A program made the translations under genes and the position numbers. This document shows, piece after piece, positions 9,566 to 20,425 of a DNA stretch of 64,000 bases. This DNA comes from Kappaphycus alvarezii (Eukaryota > Rhodophyta > Florideophyceae > Gigartinales > Solieriaceae). The stretch is taken from the NCBI GenBank assembly GCA_002205965.3, contig NADL03000522.1:186001-250000 (forward strand), given 5' to 3'. Within the stretch, counting starts at the first letter, position 1. The number at the start of each line of letters is the position of its first letter. The notes beneath the pieces are model-generated. The model worked only from the letters and a program-made list of their open reading frames with translations. It was not told where the DNA came from and did no database searches.

Positions 9566-10950
9566 GCTTTATCAAGAGCTCCTCATGTAATTAGCTCTAA
9601 GGATATGGATAACCCTTCCATTAATGAGGTGGAAGTGTTATCTATTGATCTTGACGATATCCTTAGTAGTTATGATGATGATCAGTTCTTTGGACCTATT
9701 GTTAGAGCCTTGGATGGAAATTGGCCTTCTGATGAGACTAAGAAAGTACAGCTTGAAAAGATAATTCATATGTTTAGGCGAGAGGGAAAACGACTAATGT
9801 ATGGTAGGAAGCTTTGTATTCCAAGGAAGAGTGTTTCGGATATATTGCAGTTAGCACACGATTCGAAGATAAGTGGACATTTTGCTTTTGCTAAGACGTT
9901 ATCGAGACTCTCAAACTATCACTGGAGACATAAGACACGTGATGTTCGAAACTACGTTCAGGGATGTCTTCGATGTCAGCAAGCAAAAGATTCGAATCAG
10001 AAGAAAATGACAGTTCCCACATCTCTAGAGATGCCTGAGAGAAGATGGGGATCTTTGGCTACTGACTTCATTGTTCACCTTCCAAGGACTAAGAATGGAA
10101 AAGATGCAGTTACGACATGGGTTGATCGTCTTACAAGAAGAGTTCATTTCATTCCTTGTAATGTGAATGAAACAGCAGTGGACGTCGCTAATTCGTTCTT
10201 TAGCAACATCTTCAAGCTCCATGGTTTACCCGATAATATTGTTTCCGACAGGGACCCGAAGTTTACTTCGAAGTTCTGGGAAAATGTTATGAAGCTTTGC
10301 GGAGTTAAGTTGAAGATGTCCACCAGTCGTCACCCACAGACAGATGGTGCGTCTGAGATTATGAATCGTATGGTTGAGAACTACTTACGATGTTATTGCT
10401 CGTATCATCAGAATGATTGGGATGAATTGTTACCTGCTGCTGAGTTTGCATACAACTCTTCTGTGACTGAAGACTTGGGAATGTCGCCGTTCGAAATGGA
10501 CTTGGGATATAATCCAAAGGCACCTCTTGATATGATTTCAGGAGCAGAGACACCAATTGAAAGCGTTGAAGAATTTAAGGCACGACTGCGAAACTCCTTG
10601 GAAGATGCTAAGTTCTCGTACAGAGTTTCTAAAGCTAGGCAATCTGCAGTCTCTTCTCAACGGTATCAAGCTCCTCAATATCAAGTTGGATCGAAAGTAT
10701 GGTTAAATAAGTCTCTGTTTACGGATTTGTATTCCAGATCGCAGGCAACGCAGAAGCTGACGGCTAGAAGATATGGTCCATTCATGGTGAAGGAGTTAAT
10801 TGGAAAGAACGCTTTGAGGTTGGATCTACCTAATCATCTCAAGATCCATCCTGTTGTTCATGTAATTCACACAACTCCATATAAGGACCAGCCTGCTGAT
10901 ATTGCGCTGCCTATGCCTGAGCGACCCGATCCAATACCGATGCCTGGAGG
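9566..10950 (+). CDS. pol: Integrase of the Ty3 chromovirus with H2C2 finger and GPF module
   Basis: Zinc finger: HDSKISGHF...C..C in the CLRCQQAKDSN segment. Catalytic D,D-35-E core: LATDFIVHLP (first Asp), SDRDPKFTSKFW (second Asp), HPQTDGASEIMNRMVE (Glu). Then a RRYGPFMVKELIGK segment, the GPY/F module of chromoviruses. All catalytic residues are intact. It inserts the cDNA into the genome. The frame ends early at 10,978 because of a one-base loss in the G run at 10,949-10,951. Confidence 0.93.
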
Positions 10951-10951
10951 G

Positions 10952-11148
10952 AAGAACAAGTCGTTGACCGAATATTGAAGCATAGGAAGAGAGGAAGAGG
11001 ATATCAATTCCTCACTCTAATGAAAGGAGCGCCAACTCATGAAGCTGAGTGGCAGCCGAAAAGAGATTTTGTGGACCGAGACGGTACGGTTACGGAAGTT
11101 TGGCACAAGTATATCGTGGAAAATGGCATACTTCCAGAATATCATTGA
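10952..11148 (+). pseudogene. C-terminal chromodomain of the Ty3 integrase, shifted frame
   Basis: In the frame one base off the integrase reading, positions 10,963-11,148 encode VDRILKHRKRGRGYQFL..MKG...HEAEWQP..DFVD and end ILPEYH-stop. This is the chromodomain shape (aromatic residues, E.EW.P) and matches the in-frame chromodomain of the second element near 41.25-41.45 kb. Chromodomains of this kind steer integration to heterochromatin; that is known for the class and inferred here. Confidence 0.85.
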
Positions 11149-11159
11149 CGAGGACGTCA

Positions 11160-11180
11160 ATAGAGAGGAGGTGGGAATAG
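11160..11180 (+). other. Polypurine tract
   Basis: GAGAGGAGGTGGGAATAG sits immediately before the 3' LTR. The second chromovirus has GGGGGAGGGAATAG at the same place, so GGGAATAG directly before TGTAACA is shared. This would prime plus-strand DNA synthesis. Confidence 0.8.
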
Positions 11181-11542
11181 TGTAACAATCTAGTGTTTAC
11201 TAGAATGTTATGGACGCCTCTTGAGATATGCCAGCAATGCTATTTAGCGTGGCATTTTTATTTTGATTTTGCGTGTAGAATTTTATTATGCATTGCTGTA
11301 ATGCATCTAGACGTTTCGGATTAGTGTTCTAGAGTATTTTAGAGCACATTAGACGCGTCCAGTTAGTTTATTTGTAATGTGTGTTTTTACACCCATTGAG
11401 GGGGGTACAAAGCACTATATAAGAGGTCGTAGATGCCGAGTAGCGGCAGGAACAACCAAAAAACATTTTTCAACATCGATCAAAGTCAACATCTGAGTTT
11501 ATTTCAACTGTCTTCTTTTGCCCCAACTACTCTTTCGTTTCA
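11181..11542 (+). repeat. 3' LTR of the Ty3 chromovirus
   Basis: TGTAACAATC...TTTCGTTTCA, 362 bp, followed by the target duplication GAGGA at 11,543-11,547. Near-identical to the 5' LTR. Confidence 0.97.
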
Positions 11543-11547
11543 GAGGA

Positions 11548-12010
11548 TGTATTCACGCCGCTGGAAGTTCCTAACGCTGTCGATGAGTGACTGCTTATAA
11601 TAATTCGGGTTCGGCATAACTCATCTGTCGAACAAAGCATCTTCAAAGAATCCTCTTCTTAGCACAGCTGGGTGTCCAAGCAGGAATCCAGAAAGGTCAG
11701 ATTGAAACGGTGCTTTCCGTTGTCACTATTAGACATGAACCATATCGGGCATTTAGTGCCTACTGGAAAAGAAATGCTATCGGAAAAAAATCAAAAATCC
11801 TGGGAAGTCCTGGGGGTGGTGAGGAACGTCGGTTCCCAAGCTACAGAAACGTTGGTATGGCTGAGGTCTATCCCTATGCAAAGGCAAGCTGCATTGGCTT
11901 TCACGTACAAATCGACATGACTCATACCTGGTCTTGCACCTGCCCTTACAGGGAGTGTAGTTCGGTTCTGCTGCAGATTCGATAAATCATTCGCGGCACA
12001 AGAGCATTTG
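11548..12010. other. Unassigned sequence between the Ty3 element and block A
   Basis: The first ~18 nt (to CACGCCGCT) finish the host repeat interrupted by the element. The rest has overlapping short ORFs on both strands without recognisable domains. I see no gene. Confidence 0.45.
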
Positions 12011-12150
12011 GCCTCACCTAAAGGAATAAAATTACTGTCCAAATATTAAACTACCCAATTTTCCCCCACTATCGGGACTCAGGCGGTCGCCCCTACTGGC
12101 AGAAAAGCAGCCAAGTTCCCCCTCAGAATTTCGTGTTGATAATAATTTTG
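12011..12150 (+). repeat. LINE-like 3' tail, paired with 50,030-50,180
   Basis: Contains AAACTACCCAATTTTCCCCC, close to the terminal tag of the LINE ends, then a CGGTCGCCCCTACTG stretch shared with the 50-kb copy. No coding part of the element remains, so assignment to a LINE rests on the tag alone. Confidence 0.4.
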
Positions 12151-13560
12151 TGCTTGGTGTTTCTAGGAAAAAATACCTGCTCTTATTGCAACGGAACGGA
12201 ACGGAAAATCTTTACGAGATCTAGCACACGAAAGAGCACAGAGAATATAGTATTACCGAAGTCCATCACCGCCTGAGTACTGTAGTGCACTACTGTACAG
12301 AGCACGTGATAATAAATAATGCATGAAATCATTAGTCATGCGTGATAGCTGTATTGCATGTGTCACTGATTGATGTCAATGCCGAGACGTTTGATAACAA
12401 AATATTCGGAGGCGTTTTGTAAGGATTGTTGGTTTTAAATTGGCCCTCGACGTTAAATTTTAAGAAACATTACAAAACGTCTACCGGGGCCGCTCTGATT
12501 CCCAGTCCTCCAAGCTCTTGCATGGTTCCCGAGGAAACTTATTATAGATCGAATATATCTTCCAACATTAAAAATGCCCAAAACTTTCCTATTGAATGTA
12601 TGTCGTCCATTGCTTTTATTGTACGCCTTCTGCATCCAAAAGTCCCTATCTTTTACTCTGGCATCTCGTTTCAAAATTTAGTAGTCCTGCCGCGAGTTGA
12701 GTAGAGCGGTGAGTGGAGTTGGTTTACAGCGAGTAGTGGTAAGGGTATCAGAGTGCTTCTGTAATTATAAGGTAGCAGGACTAATGAGAATATGGTGAAG
12801 GTTTAGCATAGATCGATTATATCTTTCAAGAGTAAAACACACAAATTTTCTTCCCTAAAATATGGGAACACGTCGTTTCATTTACTATAACAGATAAGCT
12901 TACTGTTACCCAGCAAACATCTACATATGGTAGGGCTAAAACATAGGGTGTCTTTGTGACTGAAAAATAGATTCGCCAGTGTTGTAAGGGATATATTTGG
13001 TATTTACCTGATTAGCGATGTGGAGCGGCTACTTCCTGGGGCAGTAGTGAGCAGGTCTAAGCGTTGCAGACGGAGTGGTGCAGATGGCCTTACCGTGTTC
13101 CAGAGGGGAAAGGCTTGGCTGTTTTACTCTTGGAAGATACATCCGATCTATCTCATACTTTTCCAGACAACCACAATCGACTTACAAAGGGTATACCGAC
13201 ACAGTAATGGGGAAGGAACTTCCAGAGTGAATCTAATAACTGGTAATCGGCATGGAGACATAATAAGGAAGCGGTGTTAAAATGGTACTGTGAAATTGGC
13301 TTTGCAAAAATGCGAGCAATATGTACTCGTGTTGCACCATTCGAAACATTCTTCCCCATATGTTTCCGCGTGTTTTCACTCCGTGCTTTGGCCCATTGGT
13401 TTTCAGCAAGAAAGGGTCCACGGACTTTCCAACTATCACGCAAAAGACTAAATAGTACCATTATCAACCGGAAAGATCGTCTAGCTTCAACACACTTTAC
13501 AATAACATTTAGAACATGAGCAAACACTTTGAGATTTATTATTCTTGATCAGACTATCCC
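12151..13560. other. Non-coding duplicated stretch upstream of the secreted-protein gene
   Basis: No gene recognised. Short LINE-1 tails are present at about 12,535-12,590 (plus), 12,805-12,860 (plus) and 13,100-13,225 (minus). All have counterparts in block B (50,830-50,885 and 51,095-51,150), except the last, which is missing near 51,440. Confidence 0.55.
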
Positions 13561-13568
13561 TCATACAA

Positions 13569-13576
13569 TATAAAAG
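13569..13576 (+). promoter_or_regulatory. TATA box of secreted-protein gene copy 1
   Basis: TATAAAAG lies 124 nt before the ATG, followed by a C/T-rich leader (about 13,600-13,630). The same arrangement, base for base, is at 51,882-51,889. Confidence 0.7.
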
Positions 13577-13699
13577 CCCGCAATTTTTGATTCCGTTCCC
13601 TACCTCAACCTCTCCTCTCTCTACATCTCCAATTCAGATCTACCTTTTCTCCAAGGAAATCTCTTATTCAAGAAAGAAAGTAATTCCAAGAACAAAGAA

Positions 13700-13933
13700 A
13701 TGGTCTCTTTCAAGGTTTTCATCGCTTTTATGGCTTGCATGGTAGCTACTTCTTCGGGTGCAAAACTTCAGGCAGAAGCTGTTATCAGTACTGATCTTGT
13801 TCCCTTGCCGAAATCTGTTTTGAATGTCATGAGGGAGTTCTTTGCATGTCAGACTGATGATCAGTGTTATCACGTATTTTCAGGAAGCTATGGATACTGC
13901 AACCGTCAGCACATGTTCTGCGTCCCAACGTAA
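13700..13933 (+). CDS. Small secreted cysteine-rich protein, copy 1 (candidate effector)
   Basis: 77 codons, no intron needed. Residues 1-20 form a clear signal peptide (charged start, hydrophobic core, SSG|A cleavage region). The mature part of about 56 residues has four Cys at 50, 56, 67 and 74 (spacing C-x5-C-x10-C-x6-C), enough for two disulphides, and ends FCVPT. The ATG is supported by the TATA box and leader and by conservation in copy 2. I recognise no named family. Size, secretion signal, Cys content and TE-rich setting fit a fungal effector or defence-type peptide; that role is inference. A FAC tripeptide (48-50) resembles the Y/F/WxC motif of powdery-mildew effector candidates, but it lies far from the mature N-terminus, so this is weak. 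Copy 2 differs at 8 residues. Confidence 0.85.
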   Translation: MVSFKVFIAFMACMVATSSGAKLQAEAVISTDLVPLPKSVLNVMREFFACQTDDQCYHVFSGSYGYCNRQHMFCVPT

Positions 13934-14261
13934 ATGCAATGTCGCAAATTTAAGGGTTTGAAGCAGGAAGTCGTTTTCTTTTAGAATTCCTGTGGTTCTC
14001 ATCATTGAGAAACCAGGAAAATGGTTGAACTGGTCAGCATCTTTATACTGTGGAAAACTTAGCCGAACGGCTGCTCTTCCAATGGAGTAGAGGGCGGAGA
14101 TTGCTCAGTGTGAAAATCGTTTCCAGTAAATAGTAGAATTGTTTTCTTCCTTGAGCGATCTTTACTCATTCCTTATCACTACTGAGAAATACCCGACGCG
14201 GTCCTTTACGAACAATGTGGTGTCTCTCTGACCATTCCACCAGACCATTCCGGACCTTGAG

Positions 14262-14500
14262 AATAGGCAAGTGGCGCTCCAGGTACTGCGTAACCGTTTC
14301 GGATTCTGCAAAATAGGCTATTTGTAGCACGTAGTGCCCCCGTACTGCACCACATAATGCGAGGAAGAGTTCGATCGGATTATGGAGAAATGTGCTCGAA
14401 AATTGCCCGGGTGAGTACTGGACTGTGAGGTCTTCCGAGAACTCCAGCTACTAGTTATACCGAAGGGAATTAAAATCCCATCTCTTCGGATCGAGCTCAC
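14262..14500 (+). pseudogene. LINE RT thumb fragment, plus strand
   Basis: Reads across stops as QVLRNRF...L...VVP...EEFDRI...LPG...VLDCEVFRELQL, then IPS.RIE. The partner at 52,572-52,880 is open and runs through to the LINE-1 family C-terminus. The segment follows the catalytic RT core in this LINE family. Only the thumb part remains here. Confidence 0.65.
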
Positions 14501-14559
14501 TTCTGTGAAAAAGTGGGGAAGTGGAGTGCTATATTAATGGAGAGATATGGTTGGTTGTG

Positions 14560-16600
14560 GCGTGGAATATTCTACAGGGGAAAGGTTTGGGTGTTTTATT
14601 CTTGGAAGATATATCCTATCCTACAGGGTGACCAGTAGTACATATGTACCTCTTAATTTTCCCAAAAAAGCCAGCTCAAGGCCGGCCAGCATGCAAGTTG
14701 CGTTGGACCTTACGGCCGCGGTAGCGTGCCTTTGGGTAAGCACCGTTCGGCCCTTACCGTAGGTTTCCCGCTGTAACCGTCATGTTCCGCGCGACATCGG
14801 TTAGCACTCTATAAGCGTTTGGGTGCTAACCCCCGAGAATTGATATAGGGATAGGCACGAATCTATCTCTCACGGATGTTGCGATAAAAGATTCATATCT
14901 TCTGTGCTTCTCGGAGACGGTCACATTGGCGGAGATGAGCAGATTAAACGTGTACACCCTCCTGTGGATCGAATACATCTTCCGAAAGCAAATTACCCAA
15001 ACCTTTCTCCTCCTGTGGGAGGGCGTCAGCGGGTTGACGAACGTGACGTCACAGAAGTCCGTACCTCCATTGCTTCCCATCGCCCGGATTTCTGGCCTCG
15101 AGCGATGGACAACATCCCGCGGTTCGACGTCGGGGAAGCGGGCCGCTTTCTGCAGGTCTTTTGTGAAGAGGACCACTTGACGGTCATGTCGTCGAGTTCT
15201 GTGCCCATCGTGCCTACAGTGGAGGAGATCCCCGAAACAGTCGAGGACTTCAGGGCAGTTTCGTCTCGGGCACGGCGCGTCCGAACGGAACAGCGAGACT
15301 TGGAGGAAGTATAAGAGCCATACTTCGAATTCACGGGAGTCAATACTGGTCTTGAGGCCGGGCCTTAGGGCGCAGCACAACCATTCCTTGTCACCAGGGA
15401 GGGCCACAGAGGGGCGAAATGCCTGCCTTCTTTGATCTCCTTGTGGAATATTTTCCTGGTCTGCTGCATGGATTGCGTCGGTTAGTTTCTTTTGCGATGG
15501 TGTGGTACGTGAGCAAAGGCTCGAAGTGGGAGAACTTTTGGCTGCAGACAGGAGAGTGACCAATTTCAGTTGGCGTCCAAAGCGTCGTTGTACGTTGCGA
15601 GGCCCCTGATAGGAGTTGGCAGAACATATCTGCACAACCTGCTGGTGACCGAGCTGGAGGCGAGGAAGGCGGCTGAAGTGATGTTCCGGGCGGAATTGAA
15701 TCCGATCCCGGAGGAGGGCCGCTCGCATCCAGTGATTTCACAGGAAGTTGGAGTTCACGGAGGACCTCCGAATCCAGGACACCTCCCTGCCAGTGTGTGG
15801 ACGCAGCGCGCCATCATATCGTCAAACATGGCAGCGCCCTTGGCGGTGGACGGCGTCGGGCATACGCGCAGTAGGGTACTGAGTTTGCAGACTCCGAAGC
15901 AGTTTCGGAGCACCTGGAACGATATTTGCATATCCTTGAGGTCGATGATGGCCCTAAGGAACGGTTCGAGGGACTGGACGTGAGTAGTGGAATTTCTCTG
16001 GTGAAGGTCCCTGAGCCGACGAGCACGAGTACGCCTTAACTATACTTTTGTTTTAGTATCTTCTGGTAGAGGCGCTGCAGGGATTCTGGTGGGGCCGTCG
16101 GCCACCAGACTTTGCTTTTTGGCAAAAAGAGATGCAAACCCCTGCTGGTAACCCCTGGCGGTGAGATCAAGAGAAAAGAGTATTTCAACTACCCGACAGA
16201 GTTGGCCCTGGCGCGCAATGATGTACACGTCGCCATGGTACCAAACTTGAAGCTGCATGCGGCCCACTTGTTCGTCTTCCTCGTCTGGGAAATTTAGGAG
16301 TTCTTTGATCTTGAGTATAACGGGGTGCAGAGCCAGGACGAAGAGAAAGTCGCCGAAGTTGCCCCCTTGTTACGTCCCTTGCAAACCTCTGATAGTATGG
16401 CGATCGGTCCAGAGGTATGCTCCCTCGAAATCATATCAATAAGAGACCCACGATAGTAATTCCGGGAGGATGGTCTCGACAGCTTCCAAAAAAGCAGCAT
16501 GACTGTGTTATTATGAAAACGATCATTTCTATAGGAAAGCGGTCCTCTCCACAAACTTCTATATTCTTCATCCCTCACTTCTGATTTTTCACAACAACTC
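14560..16600 (-). pseudogene. LINE-1 family pol, RT core to C-terminus, block A
   Basis: Minus-strand order: RT palm around 16,400-16,200 (FVLALHPVILK, then WYHGDV where the catalytic WYxDDG is expected), thumb at 15,980-15,600 (VCKLSTLLRV...), then a 300-codon open frame 15,728-14,826. That frame has a zinc-binding C-terminal domain (CPRRNCPEVL, FGDLLHC, RTRRHD) and a CDVTFVNPL segment. ILGG-stop replaces the usual LGGWHPDA. Non-LTR elements use such an RT to copy their RNA at a nick in nuclear DNA. The catalytic YHGD, stops and insertions show it is dead. The 5' half lies at 17,960-19,133. Confidence 0.82.
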
Positions 16601-17460
16601 TTCCCAGTTATTTTCTTTTAAGAAAAAAATTCGGAAACGACTTTTCCCCAACGAATCCAAATTCATTGTACAACTCCAATTCAATTTTATCTCTGGGGAT
16701 TTTGGTCCTCCTTTTCAAAAAAGAAATCTTTCGAATAGTGATCGGCTTCGTCCTCCAAATTCAGTTTCGCTAATTAATCAAGTACATAATTTGGTATTGT
16801 CCTCATTGCATGCAAATTCAAAGCTGGAGCATTTTCTCGCAGTTTTTACTTAGTCTAAGGCCGAGGAAGTTTTCAAAGGTGTCATTCTATTTAAAGCACG
16901 AAATCGACATCGTTGAGGCAAACGCCCTTCCATCAACTACCCCATCGGCTCACTCCCGTTTCACACTTAACATGACCAACCTCCGCTCATCCCTCACCAA
17001 CACCTAGTCATGCCGAAGCCACTGCCCGCTCAACTCTATGGTTTGATAGCTAACGGACCAGCCGACTATTATGATTATTGTAGAAGAATTGACCGGGAAC
17101 GCGTTCGATAGTGGGACCGCCGGCACTGCTGCAAGGAGTCTGAGGCTGAGCTGGACTAATCGGATGGTGAGGAGAACTGGGTATACTCGTGGAAGCCACT
17201 AGTTTAAAACGGTGGGGGAGCTGTTGTGGAGAACGGAGGAGAGAAAGAGGGAGTAATCGTAATTTCTTACTACTCTGACAGGAGTGAAGCGTAGCTTGAG
17301 GGTTGTGGGAAAAGATTGGAGGAGCTAGATATGTCCGACTGGAGTATCTATCATTTTGGTCCATTTGATGGGATTTGTATTGACCGAGTCTAGGGTATGG
17401 ATGGTTTGAGGGGATGGTTTGGCTCTGATATAGAGGAAAAGGATCAAGAGGAGTAAATGT
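16600..17460 (+). pseudogene. Acidic-ORF repeat, copy a
   Basis: ATG at 16,972 (MTNLRSSLTNT-stop). Beyond the stop, other frames continue with a DYYDYCRRIDRERVR segment and a Glu-rich stretch, as in the four other copies (57,493; 36,598 minus; 48,101; 55,400 minus). About 370 nt of shared sequence precedes the ATG, including TTGCATGCAAATTCAAAGC (block B has CATTGCATGCAAATTC too). It sits inside the minus-strand LINE, splitting it. No known family recognised. It is followed by an LTR-like sequence. Confidence 0.6.
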
Positions 17461-17474
17461 AAACATTTATCCTG

Positions 17475-17890
17475 ATAGTATCAGACGTTACTCTTTTTCG
17501 TTCATACGATTCCATTTGATGCATTTTATGGTTCGTAGTATGTTTTTTTGAGAATTTGGGGTTAGCCAAAAGTCTATATAAGCTGAGTAGACTGATTCCC
17601 CTTGTAAAAGTCAAACAAGTGAGGAGACAACTTTAAGTCAAGCCCCAAGTAGTTAGGAAGCTGAGAGTCAACTTCAGAATCAAGAACCATTTTTCTTTCG
17701 CTAGCCGCACAGAGCATCAGTGGTAGACCATGCCCCTTTTATAATCGTCTGCAGTCCTCTCAACTGTTGTCCTTACCAAACTCGTCCTGTTCGATCAATT
17801 ATACCACGTTAGAACTTTTAGAGCTTGCAAAAACTCCTACTTAGGGTAATTTGATCTCAATGTCTCTTTTATCAACGATTCATTCCCGTC
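17475..17890 (+). repeat. LTR-like sequence, TyA type
   Basis: Contains GTTAGCCAAAAGTC, ATATAAGCTGAGTAGACTG, AGGAGACAACTTTAAG, an AGCATCAGTGGTAGACC stretch and CTTGCAAAAACTCC. The same series occurs at 48,700-49,160, 35,560-35,960 (minus), 54,860-55,238 (minus), and more diverged in front of TyA-2 and TyA-3. The TATA-like ATATAAG suits an LTR promoter. Exact ends are not resolved. It is absent from the matching place in block B. Confidence 0.6.
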
Positions 17891-17959
17891 AGATCGCCTT
17901 GCAGTGTCCAAAATCTGTTGATAAAAGTATATTCGAGGCGTCTCGGCGTCTCAAACAAG

Positions 17960-19133
17960 GAAGAAATGCGGATGTGTGTAATATTTGAAAGATATGTTCG
18001 GTTGTGGCCCGATATATCCTACAAGGTGACCGGTAGTACCTCTTAAATTTCTTTAAAAAGGTCAAATTTGCCAGACTAAAAGCATTTTCAAGTCTGCAGT
18101 TAGCACGCTCTAGGTGGAAATTGTTCCAAAATTTTGAAAATTCTATCGAATACCGCGTACAATTGTATCGGATCCAGCTCGAGCGTCTATCGCCATTTAG
18201 AGGGGCTGAAGGTACTTGACTGCCATTGGGGTAGCCTACTTCTGGAGACAACTGCCTACCAATCTATATGGCGTCTCACCTACAGCGATTGGCAGGGGTC
18301 TACTGTCCTTTTGGCCAACTGCTTAAGGGACTTGCCGGATATCCCGGGAACCAGATCCGCCAGAGCTCTATATGTGACAAGGATTTTCACCATGCTTGTG
18401 AGTGCACCTAAGAATCCAGACTGTCCAGATGAAGGCGGGTCTCGCAAAAGTTTACCTAGATGAGATAGTGTAATGCCAGAGCCTCTGGAGGAGAATTGGG
18501 GTTAAAAGTATTTGACAACTCTAAGGATGTCCTCTCCATTGAAGTTGCGGCATAGCATGTCGGTTTTTCTCGAAAATTCCCTCGTCTTGTTTGAGGGCGT
18601 TGTTTCGGGATGTTTTTCGAGGAGGGCTTGGATGACTCCAATGGCTGGTGGGAGGGCACCTGGCGAGTATAGGGCTGGGATAACCTTACTCAATGGCCGC
18701 TCTCCTTGGCCAGTCTTGTAGGCTGTTTAGTATTCAGCTGTTGCTGGTCGGTAGCAGCCTTCTCGACACCGGGCCTGCCATAGAGTGGGAGGGGAACCAT
18801 CTGGAGCCGTCCACTTGTAATTGGATGTGCTCTATGTAGCTTAGCAGAAAGTGAGTTGTCGCATTTACGAGCCGCTGTCATAGTGGCAAGAGAGAGAGAA
18901 TAATCTTTACTGAACGAGGACAGAGGCCACTCGGGAGTGGCCAGGGCAAGGGATCCACGAGGTAAGGCCTTTAACGTGAGCTGTAGCGTGAGGGACAAGA
19001 CGTTAGTGAGGAGACGGAGGTATTCAGTAGTCAAACTCGTACCACGACGGTGAGCGAAGTGAGAGGCTAGGAAGGCGAGTAGTGCTTGGGTAGATTTCCC
19101 AACGGCACCATAATTGTGGCTCCAATATTATTT
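17960..19133 (-). pseudogene. LINE-1 family 5' half, block A
   Basis: Minus-strand frames give LRLLTNVLSLT, ALATPEWPL, GRPGVEKA, then PGALPPAIGVIQALLEKHPE and FNGEDILRVVKYF. This order precedes the RT fingers in this LINE clade (a P...P...V..LR.KHP segment, then DVLRA..SF..GSAGG). Block B has FTENDVLIAVRDF and PSAGGSGITPI at 58,565-58,280, which confirms it. It ends where the copia element is inserted. Confidence 0.7.
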
Positions 19134-19140
19134 CCAGGTA

Positions 19141-19570
19141 TGGTTGACAAAGATAGTTTGAAAAGATGAATCAAATGATCGATCTGCCCTTTTGGTATAT
19201 TGTGTTCGATCCTCAGTCCCCATTCGTACCTTTTCTTCTAGTCTCCTCTGTTTTTGACATCAAGATCAATCAATGCCGGCAGACATGAATTATGGTAGTG
19301 TCAGTTGCACACATGAGAAGTGCATGTGTCAGATTCAATCACGTGTCAGACCAAAGGTAGATCTGTAACTTACACCTATCACCCATGCGTTTTCCATCAC
19401 ACACACGTGTCATATCGCGCATAGCATTCCAAATGACTGCCACCGCCTACACGTGTCGATCCACATGAGTGCCCTGAACAGCAAAGACATCACCGGCTCG
19501 TCTATTAACTGTTATCACAACATTTAGCCTTAATCTAAAGTGACGAGAGGTGCCAGTGACCGTTTCGCCA
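19141..19570 (-). repeat. 3' LTR of the copia element, internally deleted
   Basis: Matches 24,126-25,074 at both ends but lacks the 514 bp between the two TATATTGTG repeats of the longer LTR. The stop codon of pol (19,571-19,573) abuts it. Confidence 0.85.
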
Positions 19571-20425
19571 TTAGTCTTCCTCAATGGCCCACTCAAGCCC
19601 TATCCTGGGAAGTATTTTTTTGAGCACGGTAGGACCGAGTGGTTTAGTAAGTACGTATGCGTCGTTGTCCTCAGTAGTCACATATATTACATCCAGGGCC
19701 GATTGGTGCACTAGTTCACGAATGAAAAGCATGCGAACGTCGATGTGCTTTGCACGACCAGATGGACATCGCTCACCTTTTGCCCAATTAATGGCTGATT
19801 GGTTGTCCGACGGGAGAGGTATCTATCCATCCATACCGAACCCTGCTTCCTTCAGCACTCGCGAGATCCAAACTATCTCCTTGGCAACCAGAGTCATGGC
19901 GTGATACTAAGACTCTCAAGAAGACAGTGCAACTGTGGACTGCTTCTTGGAGCCCCATATGCATGCTGTGTTCCCGCGCTTCACCATGTACCCCGAAATC
20001 GACCTAGGATCTTCGGTTTCACCTGCATAGTCAGCATCAACATATGCCTGCAACATCAATTCACCGCACTTACACACCAAGTTGTAGTCACGGGTACCTC
20101 GGAGTTAGCGTAGCACCTGTTTCACACCGCGATTTCAGTACGCTGTTGGTGCTCTCTGGTATCTGGCCAGGATGAGTACCGGTGTGAGGATGTCCAGACG
20201 AGTCCTAAGTGCCAGGTACAGTAGATATCCGGTCATATGCTGGTACCGTTCCACCAGCTGCGCGTACTTGTCTTTCTCGGTGGCACGGGCGCTAAAAAAG
20301 GATTCTACCATTGGAGTGCGCGCCGGTTTGGAATCATATAGTCCAAACCGGCGTATAATACTGTCCGTATAATGTGACTGGTTTATTCGAAGGGAAACTG
20401 GTTTGCCTGAGGAGCTTAGCTACCA
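19571..20425 (-). pseudogene. pol: Copia RNase H
   Basis: Minus strand reads PVSLRINQSHYT, TPMV, MTGYLLYLALRTRLD, then SDNQSAINWAKGE, AKHIDVRMLFIRELV and LTKPLG, ending at TAA (19,571-19,573). These are the standard copia RNase H landmarks (LRI.Q..Y, DNQSAI..A, KHID.R.HFIRE, TKPL). The join to RT carries stops near 20,420. Confidence 0.85.

Larger units (their letters stand above)
5661..11542 (+). mobile_element. Near-complete Ty3 chromovirus, 5.88 kb
   Basis: Two LTRs (368 and 362 bp, both TG...CA) flank one Gag-Pol region. A 5-bp target duplication GAGGA lies at 5,656-5,660 and 11,543-11,547. Domain order is Gag, CCHC knuckle, protease, RT, RNase H, integrase with H2C2 finger, GPF module, chromodomain. 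A primer site follows the 5' LTR and a purine tract precedes the 3' LTR. The LTRs are almost identical apart from a small indel at about 5,730-5,757, so insertion is recent. The reading frame is broken at six points, each a one-base loss in a homopolymer; otherwise all domains are collinear. Confidence 0.96.

Noticed and set aside
13545-13745. 66-codon ORF overlapping the secreted-protein start
   Set aside because: Lies in the promoter and leader in another frame; present in both copies only because this stretch is identical.
14904-15314. 136-codon plus-strand ORF
   Set aside because: Opposite strand of the LINE-1 zinc-domain frame (15,728-14,826), which has the recognisable Cys/His landmarks.
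19584-20372. Plus-strand ORFs over the copia 3' part
   Set aside because: The minus strand encodes copia RNase H with all landmarks; these are shadows.
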